NCBI GenBank assembly: GCA_950295325.1 | Contig: OX485804.1 | Coordinates: forward strand, 51,956,001-52,020,000 | DNA: 64,000 bases | DNA from: Polytrichum commune | Lineage: Eukaryota > Streptophyta > Polytrichopsida > Polytrichales > Polytrichaceae | Reading direction: 5' to 3' | Shown here: piece after piece, positions 36,956 to 49,691 of the stretch | How positions within the stretch are numbered: the first letter of the stretch is position 1 | Layout of the letters: the number at the start of each line of letters is the position of its first letter | The notes under the pieces: generated by a model | The model's input: only the letters and a program-made list of their open reading frames with translations | Told to the model about the DNA's origin: nothing | Databases searched by the model: none | Program-made: the position numbers and the translations under genes

Positions 36956-39604
36956 TCATGATTTGGCCTCTAAATCTATGAAATCTAAAACATGACGATC
37001 ATAACGTTTAGCTTTGTTATGGGTAGAAGAAAGGGAAGATTGAGCAGCAAGAACGGAAGCTATGGTCTTGGCATAGATAGGGGGGCTTCGTGGAGGTGAT
37101 GGACTTGCTACAAATCTTGGATCTTCAAAAAAAGGTCGCCAATGTCGGCGCCATTGTGGTATCACATTACTAGCACATGACAACATAGATGTGTTAATAA
37201 TTATTGATGTATCCATAATAATTCTAAAAAATACATATACAATATTGTTCAAGTTAAATTATACAATCAACCATATGAAGCTTTTGAACAAGATAAACAT
37301 ACAAAACTTATTTACAAAATAAATTGATGATCTTGCTATTAACAATTGGAGAATCATCTAAGTCTTCAAAATTGGTATCTTTGCCAATAGGTAAAGGAGA
37401 TTGTATAATCAAAGGCTTCAAAACGGAATCAAAAACATCTTTATCAACTTCTAAAGCCAAGAAGTAACGTTTCAAAGAGCAACAAGCATGTATGGAAGGT
37501 CATATCAAAGAAATAATAAACAATTGTCAAGAGAACAATCAATGAGAGCATGTTAATTTGCAAATAATCCATATTTTAAAAAATCGTAAAGAAAAAAAAA
37601 TGATTTATACTTGTGGCAGCATGAGGTCTACAACAATGCCTTTGGATTTTGAGAAAACATCAATCAAAACTTAGAAAAATAATAGATCTCTTTCTCGTGG
37701 GCCTCTCCAAGGTGTGATACCATAATCACTCATCAATTAAGAAGTAGCATCCGTGAAGTTGTATAAAACATCATCGTCCATATCCATATCATTTTCGGAA
37801 AGGTCTTTGTCGATATTCATTTGAAAAGGCAAAGGCATGTCTTTCGATCCAAAAGTATTACTGAAAGAGCGAACAAGTAAAAATATTATAAACTTGACGG
37901 TCTGCACAACAAATGTAAAATAAATAAAACAACAAACCAATCAAATTATAATATATGTAAAACAACATGATTTATGGAAATGAGAAAAAATATGATGAAA
38001 ATGCATTGTGAGACTAACCATTTGGTTTGGATTGCAAAGATTGGCTAGATGAAGTGGGTTCACACAAGTCCAAGGTTCATGACCAACCTTGGAGTTGTAA
38101 TTGAAAAAAATATGAAGACAATTATTTCGTCCACTTAGAATTTTTAGGATGAAATATCAACAAAGCACCATAGTCATAAAGATATTACATGCAAAATGAA
38201 AAAAAACAAGAAGAATTTTATCAAATTTTGCATCTCAAGAAGGTATTGCATATCCAAGCACAAGAATCCCGTCCGGAATATATGCAATAACCAAGTCAAA
38301 TGTTGGTGCTCCTTTCTGAGCACCTTGAAAGTAGAATGTGCGAGTTCCACCAAACTGAATAACAAAAATACAATCAATAGAATTTTAATATATTGTTAAG
38401 CAAAAAAATGTGAAATAAAGTTGCATTGATAATTTCATATATAAGTTGGAGAATAAGTAAAAACATTCTCTTAGTAAGAAATGCATTTATGTCGTGAAAA
38501 AGTTGAGGCCAAGACTCGGGTTTTTCTTTGACAATCAATATGCTCAAAAAAACCTCATTCAAAATAAGCTCAAATGGGTTTTATCATAACTACATTATAT
38601 ACTTTGAGAAGCCTTAGTCTTGATTTTCACAGAAGTAAAAGACTCTAAAATGGAAAACTGAGCAAGGTTGGTATCCGATGAAATTGCACATTTAAAAATC
38701 TTAAGTTTCTTGCCAAAAGGTTTATCACTGAAAATGTCATTGTCTTTGATTTGTTCAAGCACTCGAGTATTATTTTCTCTCTTGCCTTTTATGGGTGCTC
38801 TACGTGATAACTTTTTTTTATACTGTAGGTGGAACAAATGTAGGTTTAAGATGATTACGCAATTTCAATTTGGAATGTGGAGTTTTACTCTTAGGACAAT
38901 CTAAATGCAATCCGCATTCATACCAATAAATTTCATCCCAATATTTTAGGAATGAACATAATTTTTTTTATTGAACATCCTTGAATTTTTTTTAAATTGG
39001 TAGGTCGTCTAAAACATTGAAAAAATTTGTGGAAATTTTATAAAAATGAAAATATCAAAAATATTGTTTTTTTCTATAATTTCATGATTGGATATGAAAA
39101 ATTTCAAAAATGTTGTTTCCCAACAAGTAACCTTCAAGATTCGGTATAATCAAAATAAAGTGAAAAAACATTTTCCTGCATCATCAATGATCTTGATGAT
39201 GATATTTAATTCAAAAATTATGGATTCATTAAAAACAATTGTTTTTTTAGCAAAGTGTTGAAGAAAAAAACAAATACACATGTTTGAATATCTCGTCCAA
39301 AATTTTATTCTATGTAACCACATATCAAAAGCCTTATAAACAATTATCATATTTGGAATTTTCAAATACATGCAAAATGTGGGAGTTGATTCCATAGCTC
39401 CAACCATTTGACGTTTTGCACGGAATCTACTTTCGATGTCAGAAAATGATAATTTTTTTCTTGATTCATTTGAGACTTATCATAACAAAAATCACAATGT
39501 GGTTCAATTTGAGCAAATAAACTATGTTCCAAATTAGGATGAAGTAAATATTTTGCAGGACTGGACTTTAATTTGACATGTTTATTATCCATTGGTGCAT
39601 CCAT
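36956..39604 (-). pseudogene. Decayed multi-exon gene with methyltransferase-like motifs
   Basis: Coherent minus-strand segments lie in order: 39362-39604 (with HCDFC, a possible zinc-binding C-x2-C), 38587-38837 (basic), 38374-38562, about 38265-38356 (starting after CAG, FGGTRTFYFQGAQKGAPTFD), about 38034-38140, 37615-37940, 37310-37490 and 36956-37215. Segment 37615-37740 reads DYGITPWRGPRERD, one stop, then VLIDVFSKSKGIVVDL. Segment 37310-37490 reads RYFLALEVDKDVFDSVLKPL. The order VVD...(A)C...R..LALE.D fits a class I SAM-dependent methyltransferase fold (motif I Asp, motif II Glu), possibly a DNA methylase. Stops, a probable frameshift after VVDL and missing splice continuity mark it as dead. 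Function remains a guess. Confidence 0.4.
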
Positions 39605-41296
39605 AAATTGTGTAATTCCTTAGAAAGACCTTACATACTTTGGAGTGAGCTTAAAATATTTTTTCTTGACCAACTTTCATAAATCAACAATACCATGCTA
39701 GGATAAATGATATTAATTAAATATAAAAATATCATTTTAAAAATCAATATTGGTATGAAAATTATATTATATAAATAATTCAAAAGGAGATCCCATATAA
39801 GCATGTGCCATGTTGCAATTGTTTTTGTAATGCATTTTTGTATTGATCATGTCTATCAATATTTTAAAGTTTTCAAAATACAAGCGTCTGATAGTTTGTA
39901 CATGATACAACTGATAAACAAGATTGGTCTTCACATGTGAATGTTCAACATGACTGAAATCACTAATATAAATTTAAAAATAATTAATACAAAATATATC
40001 ATCTAAATATTATTAAAAAATCAAAAATCAAAAAATCAAAAAATCAAAAATGAAACATAAAAAAATTTACATGTTGAGGTCCCACATTGCGGTAAATAGT
40101 ACAACAATATTAGAGGATAACTTCAAAAAAATAAAATTCACTGAAATATGCCAAGTTGCCATTCTAAAATGAATTTTATGAATAACAAACCTCCCCGCTT
40201 ATAAACGATGATTTCTATCCTAAACCCGAAACGTCTTATCTAAAACTTTATTAAGAACATTATTCTCCTTCAAATATTCATCAAATTTTTCACTTGTATT
40301 TTTCTAGTGTATTTTTTTAGAAATAATTATTATGAGGTCACATTTTAGTGTCCATATGATTGTTCACCACTGAAATATAAAGTACAATACTTCCATATCT
40401 ATATCTATAAATAAATTCATGATCCAACTTTAGAACATTGGATAATAATGTTAGTTGACCCAAAAACATTGAGAACAAATAATATAAATGAATAAATAAC
40501 CTTGATTTTGAAGGAAGTTGAAATTGCATATTCTTAATTACTAAGTTAGAATAAAATGAATGATTACTCAAGATAGCATGCACTATCACATGAGAAAAAA
40601 TTGCTTCAACATTTAATTAGAATAAATATTTTGTATGTATATGTACGTAGATCATTCTTCATTAATTTCTAGTAAAATTATTCACTTCAAACTGATCAAA
40701 CCGCTTGCCCACCCATCCGGCTGACTATAATTTTCATTAAAATTTTCTCGTTTCGTATCCCAAGACTATTGGTATTACCGCCAATACCCTTTGCGCTCTT
40801 TCAAGGATTTGTTATGTTCTATGAGTTGCTTAAATTGGGTAGCCGTAGGGTTAAGATTAAAGTTTGTGAATTTCTTCCACTATTTTTTAGGGATTTGTTA
40901 TAGTTATTTTCATTTATTTTTATGCGAAGACTCTCTTTTTGTTTTCTAATTTTTTATTTGAAAGTGATTACCTTTATGGTTGTTGGATTTGTAGGGTTGG
41001 TTGTGTAAAGCACAAACTGCCAATACAAATAGTGTCTTATCCACACATTCCAATGTCTCTCATTTTTTTTCTTACTTCCAAATGGCTACCATTAAAACAT
41101 CATGATCATTTATGCCCTTCATTTTGTTTCTTGAGGATGATCATCATGTGAAGGCCTCAAAGAATTTGCTTAGTTTAAGATTCAAATTTTGGATAAGTTC
41201 CATATACATGGAGCAAGAGATGTATTCCGTCGACGGTGATATCTAGGAAAAAATCTAGATTTAGAAGAACATAGTAAATATGACTAAGTTTGGATT
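39605..41296. other. AT-rich intergenic sequence
   Basis: Very AT-rich, with A-rich pentamer repeats near 40016-40050. No gene recognised. Confidence 0.5.
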
Positions 41297-43921
41297 TTGG
41301 GTTCAAGATCATTTAGAATTATAGGGCTTTCTAATTCCAAAATCCAAGCATCTACTGTGGTGTGGACAAACGAGTGTTGTGCATATACTATCAATGTACC
41401 TAGTATGGCTACTATCAAGATAGGACCTAGTGACAATGATGTTCTTGTGTTGTTGGATTCGGATGATAATATTTCTCTTGTTATTGGTCTTATTGATACA
41501 TCACTTTATCTTTATAGAACTAAGACTTTAAATCCAATTTTAGTATCTTTGAATGTTGATAAATCCCCTCAGAGTCCGTCATATATGAAATTGGCTCGCC
41601 ATGAATCTTCGTCTCAATGTCCATCTCTTCATCATTTTCATGTTTTAATATTGTTGATGTATTAAAATTAACAAAGTCTAGAAGAAGGTTTAAATTTGAT
41701 CTTACTATAATTGATTTTGATAATATAGATGTACATGATGTCGAGTACTTGCCACAATCTTTTGATGGTGATGTTTTATTTATTTTACCTCCAATAAATA
41801 TGAGTGTTTCTAGTACGTATGGTCGTTCCATGGACAACATGGATAAGATGTGCGACGAAAATAAGAAATATCCAAAATAAACATAGATTATTTTTTAGGC
41901 GTTCTTCTTGTACCGGTCATTTGCAGTGCATAAACAAACATTGTAATTATATGTATCGTAATGGAGGTATCCACAACTACACCGAATGGATTCAATCGAC
42001 TCCTATCCTATTTTTTGTGAGAGATGTCGTTTCAAAAATTCAAAATTAGAATGTAAGGTATGTCGTTCTACACCGGTGTGTATTGCGTTGTGTTATGCTT
42101 GCATAATATATGTTCACTCCACATTTCATGGAATGTTAAGGGTTTGTATACATTTTGGTGTTTATGAATTCCATGTATGAAATGATCATACATGTCGTAA
42201 ATCAATTGACATGGCTTATCAATGCGTTGCCAATGAGGTTATGAATACTCCCACTATCAAAAACTTTACAAGAATTATGGCAACAAGCAAGAAATTCCTT
42301 ACAAACTACCTTCTAAAATGTGCATCAAACGATGAAAGACATCACCTGGTAGGTTCATCTTTGAAGGTCATGATGGATAAATTCAATATTCTTGCCTCTC
42401 TAAATTGTTGTAACTTTGTATCGGGCTTAAAGTGCTTTGTTCATAGTGGAACGGGTACAATAGATAGTATCATGGTGCTCAAAGACCATTCGGGCTTCAA
42501 ATACGTCTCTGGAAGTAGATTCCTAAGGCAATCCAAAGACAAAGCATTTGTCTTCAAAATGTTAGTAGACTTTCTGGGGAGTGGTATGGATTTTGTTAAA
42601 CGTATGCAGGTGGGAGGAGATATGAAAAAATCATGAATAATATTTGACCACATCAAATGTCCAAAGGACTGGACCACCCTTGCATGTCATGTGTACGATA
42701 GCCAATATTATAAGGTGTTGACTATTACGTATTGTGACATGCAATTTGAAGATGTCGTAACTCAAACGCTCTTTTGGAGAAACTTGAACTCCATTATGAT
42801 GGAAAATGAAATGTTGAAAGTGAACGTCAAGGGTTTCATGGCAGACATTGCTCATGCTAATTGGAATACGGACATAAAGATATATGGTGTAGGTGACCCA
42901 AGTTTTCCAATGGTGGGTCGTGAGGGCATTTGTCTTTTTCAGTGGTCACAAAGTTTGGATAAAGTGTCGCATAAGTATATCAAGGCATCTTTGCAATTTT
43001 AGCACAAACAATTATGCAAAGATAATAAAAACACAAGAACGATTCATGAAGCTAAAACTGAATGTCATGTCATGTCATTCATGGTGGTTTTCATCCAGGG
43101 TTGCCACAAAAGAAGACATTCTCGGTTTGTCCGAGTAGTTGGGGTTCTGGCACTTTTGTTATAGGCAATGGGGTGGTCATATGATTCATGTAAGTGCACC
43201 ATCACCATGTATTCATGATGTTCTATTACTTTTGAATATCCATGATATATATGTACATATGCAATCTACTATAATTTGTGTAATGTTTGCATGATAGGAC
43301 TGTAGATGAACGTGTAGAAATGCCAATGTGTAATCTTGTAGAGATAGTGCACAATAAATGGCTCCAAAAGACGGGAAACAAGATGATTAGTTTGTATGAA
43401 GCGATAGTGGACAATTTGATTTGTGCATTCATGCATATTGCAAATTACAAATCGTGGTTGAGAGGTGGTTCTATTGGTAAGGACCCTGATCCCGCGTCCT
43501 TGAAATTGAAGGATGTTGCCAATTGTGGAGATCCGAAGCTATTAGTGGATGCCATGAAGTCCTATCCGGGGGTGGAAGATCTCAATACTAGGAATTGTGC
43601 TTTGGAGGGGTCTGAGTTATTTGGATCCACCAAACAAAAGCTTGATCTGCCACCGGGTGCGGATTGCGACATGCATCGACTCGACAAAATGAACTACTCG
43701 ATTCCTTGCCCTAACATTAGGATTAGAAGGGCATGCATTTAAACGTGCTCAATGGCACCCTTGTGAAAGAGAACTTCCACGTAGATATTTTCCCGAGTTT
43801 AGACATTGGCTCCCATATAAAAATGCAGTGAAGAAATTAACGTTGCATGCGCATAAAGGAGGTCAAACATATGATTCTAATGAATTGAAATTTCTACATG
43901 AGCCGCACAAACCGCCAATTT
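41297..43921 (+). pseudogene. Decayed cysteine-rich gene, probably transposon-derived
   Basis: One ancestral protein can be followed through several frame changes: 41297-41640, 41640-41870, 41860-42060 (SCTGHLQCINKHC then TEW), 42010-42180 (CERC...CKVC, a zinc-ribbon-like pair), 42211-43060, a segment with LGFWHFCYRQWGGHM, then an intron with GTAAGT donor at 43190 and TAG acceptor ending 43297, 43298-43740, and a last segment to 43921 with LHAHKGGQTYDSNELKF. Frame 42211-43002 is continuous apart from a TGA at 42634. The next stop, TAG at 43000, lies where the frame simply continues, and another TAG precedes LGFWHF. The layout (zinc motifs, then a long body) suggests a transposase-like family, but I do not recognise it securely. 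Confidence 0.5.
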
Positions 43922-45061
43922 CATAGTAGTACCAAAGCATCAGAGAATAACAAGAAAACATGGCAATGAATGAAATGATTGACTTGCATATGGGTTTAAC
44001 GTGGATGCCTAGGGAAATTACTGTCGATTAGAGAATCTGTTACAAAATTTGACCACACAAAGGTGGCAAAAAACAACACATACAAGAAATTCAAATCTAA
44101 TGAAGTCACTTCAACTATAGAAAAGACTCCACAAATTGAATATTTCCAAACCTTTACAAATGCACTACAATCCCAACTTTGAGCTATGATGTATACGAAC
44201 ACCAAGAACATAAGAATGCAACATGGAGTTCTTGAAAAATTAGAACTTCAAACTCACAATTTCAATGTCGGTTGATTGGCTGGAAATTTCTCCTCGTTCG
44301 TAGTTGGAGTTTGCCGAAATTGATCCTCCGCGCATCAATGCATGGGAACTGTATTGGCAAAGTTTTCATCTGAATACATATTGGGGATGGATTACATGCA
44401 AATTGCATTGATTAGGGTTGGGATTTAAGTTTGAACCCCGAAGCTTCGCATGCATCGACCTCCTTCTAACCTACTAAGACAAGCCTTTGAGACCTCCCAA
44501 GGCCCTTTCATCGACCTAGTAGACGGGGTTAGTGACCCACCCAAGTCCAACGACTTGGTTGCGCCTACAACCCTACTCCTACATGTTGCCCACATGCCGT
44601 CACTAGACCTCTACCACCAACACACCCCATCCCCAGCTCCGTGTCACTGCGACTGGTATCCCTAGGCTTCCCCATAATCCACTGACTTTCATTGTTTAAA
44701 GCCTCGGTTGGGAGTCCATCCATTTTCAAAAATGAACCTCCCAACTAAAGCTTAACATTGTCATGAGAGCATACGAGACGCTTGATTAATTTGAGAATGT
44801 TAATTAACCAAGCACGCATGTTTGAGGATATTTCGACAACTTCAATGTTCGCTCCGCAACATAAGGGCATCTCTACCCAAACCCGCCACTCTTTCAGAAA
44901 GCTTGGTGAGAATTGGGGCTTCATGTAACACGTGTCTACTTACGAGCTTTGCCGTTCACCACTTAAATACTTAGAGCCATCCGGTGAAGAGGAGTGACCA
45001 CATAAGGCCCACATACTCTAGAGTATATGCGGCCATTGATGACAAAGTAGGCTGACGCAAG

Positions 45062-45077
45062 CCCCCCCCCCCCCCCC
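45062..45077 (+). repeat. Poly(C) tract, 16 nt
   Basis: Uninterrupted C run in non-coding DNA. Confidence 0.9.
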
Positions 45078-45326
45078 TCCAACTTGCATAGAACTAACGG
45101 CAAGGCCATCGTGACTTATTTTATTAGGGCTAGCCGAGCATGATGACGGGCTTTTCGTGGGGCCGGACCCATGGACTCAGCAATTCAGGCCATTTTTGGG
45201 AGGCGGAAGCAACTCCGCTAGAAGCCCGGTAGCCAATTGTGACAACTTCAAGCTGATTGGTGGAGGGCCCACCCTCGGAATGGGCAACACCACGTCGTGA
45301 CAAGGCTCTCTCATGAGTTTCGTGAG

Positions 45327-45343
45327 CCCCCCCCCCCCCCCCC
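45327..45343 (+). repeat. Poly(C) tract, 17 nt
   Basis: The longest C run in the window, directly before the first unit of the ~200-bp array. Confidence 0.9.
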
Positions 45344-45779
45344 GGTCCCCATTGCACTTGTTTAATCCTCGAGGGCACCGGTATACCCTCTACGCTCTAC
45401 ATCACATTTTGTACGGGGAAACCCTAAATAAAACTTGTGTTGCATTGGCAACTCCACGATGAAGTAGAAGCAAAGTTCGGATTGATGGGCACCATTACAT
45501 TATGACGAGGCTTCCCATGGTCGCTCATGAGGTTCATGAGAGGCCGGTCCCCGTTGCACTTGTTTAATCCCCGAGGGCACCGGTATACCCTCTACGCTGT
45601 ACGTCACATTTTGTACGGGGAAACCCTAAATAAAACTTGTGTTGCATTGGCAACTCCACGATGAAGTAGAAGCAAAGTTCGGATTGATGGGCACCACCAC
45701 ATTATGATGAGGCTTCCCATGGTCGCTCATGAGAGCCGGTCCCCGTTGCACTTGTTTAATCCCCGAGGGCACCGATGTA
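45344..45779. repeat. Tandem array of ~200-bp units, broken by a pogo-like element
   Basis: Units start with GGTCCCC(A/G)TTGCACTTGTT at 45344, 45546 and 45738. Unit 1 is 202 bp; unit 2 is 192 bp (it lacks a 10-base GGTTCATGAG segment). Unit 3 stops after 42 bp where the pogo-like element begins at 45780, after the TA of the repeat's GGCACCGGTA region. A much diverged fragment of the same unit (AAACTTGTGTTGCATT) follows the element near 46400. Confidence 0.85.
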
Positions 45780-46375
45780 CAGTAATCTCCCACTTAAATA
45801 CACACTTTGAACCGGAGCTGTTGGTGCGTACTTAGTTGATAGTTTACTCATATCGTTTTCTAGATCTTCTAATTCGATGAATCGCAACGGGAAACACATG
45901 AAACTTGAGGCAACATGCTTGACCGAAGCCCAACGATGCAAAATCGTTGCAAAGTTGAGCAAGCCGAATGCGCCAAGCAAGCGGGCACTAAGGCAAGAGT
46001 ATGAAGTCAATGAAGGTGCTATATGGAAAGTTATGGAAACGATGCGAATTGAAGAAGAACCACCTATCGATGACGAAATCCAGCCTATTGACACATTTGA
46101 TGAATCCAAAAGTGCTACCGACTTCAAAGGCTTTGAAGCTCTACTATCCTTGACATTGACAACCAATTGCTCTCCTCCGATATTCAAACGGAAGTTGGGC
46201 AGATGTATGATGGACCGTGACGATCGTTTGAGACGTTTCAACGAAACGCTAACAAATTGACAATGAATGTCAAGCGTAAAAAAATCATACATTCACAGCA
46301 AACGACTTTGCATGCCATGTTCAAACAATAAAATATGAACCCTGATTTTTGTCAAAAAAATTGCGCACTTAAACA
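45780..46375 (+). mobile_element. pogo-like element, right-truncated copy
   Basis: Begins CAGTAATCTCCCACTTAAAT directly after TA, the target dinucleotide of pogo/Tigger elements. It is collinear with the complete copy at 53499-54138 up to TTGCGCACTTAA, then diverges, so the right inverted terminus is missing. It carries an intact 127-codon frame with a helix-turn-helix domain. Confidence 0.75.
45877..46260 (+). CDS. Short HTH (CENP-B/pogo-type) protein of a non-autonomous element
   Basis: ATG to TGA, 127 codons. Residues 14-50 (LTEAQRCKIVAKLSK, then ALRQEYEVNEGAIWKV) match the N-terminal helix-turn-helix DNA-binding domain of Tigger/pogo transposases and CENP-B. A linker of about 70 residues follows, and the frame ends at ETLTN with no DDE catalytic domain. 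The second copy ends at the same stop. Between the two copies most base changes alter the amino acid (roughly 25 replacement against about 7 silent, counted by eye), so purifying selection is not evident. If expressed it could bind element ends without cleaving them; that is inference. Confidence 0.55.
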   Translation: MNRNGKHMKLEATCLTEAQRCKIVAKLSKPNAPSKRALRQEYEVNEGAIWKVMETMRIEEEPPIDDEIQPIDTFDESKSATDFKGFEALLSLTLTTNCSPPIFKRKLGRCMMDRDDRLRRFNETLTN

Positions 46376-46774
46376 TCTACCAATTATATTTACACAACAA
46401 AACTTGTGTTGCATTAGTAAATTTTTGATGAATTGTCAACAAAATTTGGATTTGAAATTAGATGCATCATGATTTAGTTATGGTTGATTGGAAGTGTATG
46501 TATATGGGTTTATTAAACAAAATCCAGAAGTTGAAAATTGGACCTCCCATGATTTAGTTATGGTTATCGGAGGTGCATGTTTGTTGATTCCCTAATGGAA
46601 TACATAAGTCCGCTCAATTGTGCTCATTATTGAGTGTAGACTAGTTAATAAATCTTGAAGATGTAGTTCAATCTCTATATGTTGTTTGTTCTTGACTTTC
46701 GCCTAACCACACACCACTAAATTATAGGTATTGATTTATGGAAGAAACCGAGTAATACTTGCAAACCCAAGTAT

Positions 46775-46789
46775 GGGGGGGGGGGGGGG
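46775..46789 (+). repeat. Poly(G) tract, 15 nt
   Basis: Uninterrupted G run in intergenic DNA. Confidence 0.9.
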
Positions 46790-47390
46790 AAGGGTAAACC
46801 AATGTTTCAGTAGCAAACATAGTGCAATAAAAGGTACCGTCTCATTTCGAATTCCAAGATTAAAACTATAAAAGTCTTAGGATATTATAAGGTATCAAAT
46901 TTTTTTGACAACGTGTTAAATATATTCCAAGAATATTCATCAAATATGTATAAAATCTCATGAATTTGTGAATTACTTCATAGCCCTTTGAAAATACCCC
47001 ATTGTCACATGTGACCCCTAAATTATAAGGGAGTTTATCCCCCCTTCCCCCCTAGCCCGCCCTTGCCTAGGGCGCACACCTTTTGGTCTATAGAAATGAC
47101 TTTACAATTAACACATCTTACTACAAAGTAAAAATATGGTTATATGTGACAAGAGTGAAAAATAATTCAAAGTGTGTTAATGAACCTTGGGGAATACTAT
47201 GAGCTCAAATCTAACCCCACACACACACATATGTGTGTGCTCCCGATTGGAAGAATGCAATTGATAAACATGTAAACATCATTTAGTTGAGGTTATTTCT
47301 AACATTTCCATTTAAAGCCAACAACAAGTAATCTTATACACCTCCATACGATGTCTTTTAACCCTTAGTGGGCATCTTGTACTTTTAAGG

Positions 47391-47660
47391 GTGCTCATGT
47401 TGTGGGCACTTCCAACTTCCCTTGTAATTTTACATGTTGAATCGTGTCAAATATTGTCTCATCACGTGAGCATTGTAAATCGCACAAATTTTCATTGTAA
47501 GTTTCATGAGATACAAAGGTCTAAGAGGTCAAAGTGTAGATTCTCCTTCTCATATAACCCAAAATGCCTACCCATTGGGCCACCCCAAAATGATCTCGAA
47601 AGCCCTTTTATAATTTTCAAGGGTTTGACAATTGATATTGCCACATTTGGTTTGTTCATA
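47391..47660 (+). repeat. Dispersed repeat family B, diverged copy
   Basis: Shares GTGGGCACTTCCAACTTC and, further in, the AAGGTCTAAGAGGTCAAAG region with the copies at 32326-32990. Confidence 0.45.
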
Positions 47661-48203
47661 ATCAATCCAACCATATAGATATTTAGAACATTGACTTGAA
47701 AAACACCCTCAAAATTTTTAGTTGTCCAAGTATCTCTAGCTAGACTATTTTAATCTTCATGTGTCAAGGGGTCCAAAAAAATGGATTTTTTTTTTCTTTT
47801 CAACTTGTCACTTATAAATGTCCATGTGTTTCCTTGAGTGTGTTGAATCGCATAATACACCATTAGAAAGCTACAATGAACGTTAAACTGCTACAAATAC
47901 CACATTTAAATTTCTTGATGGTCCTCAATATGGAAACTAAACGTTGTCAGATCAAATCCCAAACTTTTGCTAGAGGTACTTGTTAACCTCAAAAATCCAA
48001 ATCCTAATGTTACATGTGGCATAAGAAAAAAGTCTTTATTTTTATTTTTTTTGGAAAATCTATTGGTATATAAACTCCAAAGTCATAGGGAGATATGGTC
48101 CCACAACAATTAACACCTTAATCCTCCTAAACCAATTGGTTGGAGAGACAAATACACTAAAAACCCCAACTGATGTAGTTTGAAAATATTTGATAGACTA
48201 CTT

Positions 48204-48219
48204 CCCCCCCCCCCCCCCC
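48204..48219 (+). repeat. Poly(C) tract, 16 nt
   Basis: Uninterrupted C run about 130 bp left of a Harbinger-type element. Confidence 0.9.
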
Positions 48220-48353
48220 TCCCCTTCCCAACAATCCCAAAGAACAACTTCCATGTAACTCGAATAAAGAGGCCACAACACCTAAAAACCCAGCACACCC
48301 AAGCCCTTAACATACACTCTCAAATTGGATGGTTACAAATTCTTGTGCATTTA

Positions 48354-49691
48354 GGGGCGGTTTACACCATAGACCATGAACTCGTCCCACGGAAGATGCC
48401 TTATTCCGCGGTACGAGTTCATGGTCTACATTTCATGGTCTTCATGAGTTCTTAAAAAATTGATTTACAAAGCCATGCATTGGGCCCCTCACTAGGTGTA
48501 AACCGAATGTGGACCAAGAGGAATGACCATGCGGCAAGAAGTGGATGTGCTGATTTTTTTAATAGAAACCCAAAAAGGGCAGTTTTGGGAAAAATGAAGT
48601 TTGACCATTTTGTTGACTTCAATTTGCCTTCACTTGCCTACACATGCCTTCACTTATCTTGTCACTTAGTTTTTTCCTTCTTTTCGCCTTAAAATTTAGC
48701 GAGTATGGTCGAAATGGAGAGGAGGAGGAAGCTAGTCGTGCTACTAGGAAATCTTGTACATATTTTTGTACATGCTTGTGAAGAATGTTGTGGGCATTCA
48801 AACACTGATTTTGCAAGGAGAATGAGAAAAAATTGCAATTTTGAGCGTGGTTTACGAAAGCATTGGATGTAGAGAGAGGAACATATGGAGTCAAGAGAGG
48901 TCTTCTCACAACAATTTTTACAAAAACAATGAGTGATTCAATTTGTACATGTGACATGTACCTTGTGTGTCACTACACTAAATAGGATATTTAGTTTTTG
49001 ATTATATCTAATGTTGTTACCACCCTACCTTGCTCAACATTAAATTTCAATTCTTTGATAATTAATGTTAGGAGATTTCCCATTGCGCTTCTTTTGACCA
49101 CCCTGATCTACAGTCACTAAATGACAACATTTTTTTCTTTTTTCTTTTTCAACTATAGTTTTTAAACATTCTGGGGCGTGTAATATACCGTTGGAAAGAT
49201 ATTTTCAAGACCTTTCCAACGGTATATTACAAGCCCCCAAATTCCAAACATTTCAGTTGGTAGACCAAAAAAACAAATCTGCACTCGAATTCTTGAGTTC
49301 TAGATGTCCCGCGTTGTTTGATGAAACACGTGTAAGCCGGTTTAAGGGGTAAGGCAAGGTTGTATTGGTATGTCTCATGAGCTATAATATAATTAAGGCA
49401 CATAAAAGGTAGATTTATTAAAACATTCTTGAAATGGCATTTCTTTGACATGGGCCCTGACCTTTTCCTACCAGACCACCTCTCTTGCCTCTCTCACCGC
49501 AGAACCTGTTGGACCATGTCAGTGCATTTATTAGGCCTCAAAAATTATATTTTGGGGACCTCAACCTCCATGGTCCCTATGCCATTTTTTCCTTAGTGTA
49601 AACCGAAGTTGTCCCGGGACAACTTCAAGAGCCAATCAGCTGCCTTGCAGAGCCCTGGTCCAACTTCATGGTCTATAGTGTAAACCGGCCC
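48354..49691. mobile_element. PIF/Harbinger-like non-autonomous element, 1338 bp
   Basis: Left end GGGGCGGTTTACACCATAGA pairs with the reverse complement of the right end (GGGCCGGTTTACACTATAGA), extending through CCATGAA. TTA is duplicated on both sides (48351-48353, 49692-49694). The interior has a second hairpin near the left end (CATGAACTCGT and complement, 48374-48433) and another at about 49170-49240 (ATACCGTTGGAAAG / CTTTCCAACGGTAT). No transposase is recognisable. Confidence 0.85.

Larger units (their letters stand above)
43922..45343. other. Intergenic sequence with poly(C) tracts
   Basis: No supported gene. Contains C runs at 45062-45077 (16) and 45327-45343 (17), the second directly abutting the ~200-bp tandem array. 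Confidence 0.5.
46376..48353. other. Intergenic sequence with repeat fragments
   Basis: Holds a diverged fragment of the ~200-bp unit (about 46390-46450), a stretch resembling 14640-14790 (46500-46670), a 15-G tract at 46775-46789, a family B copy (47391-47660) and a 16-C tract at 48204-48219. No supported gene. Confidence 0.5.
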
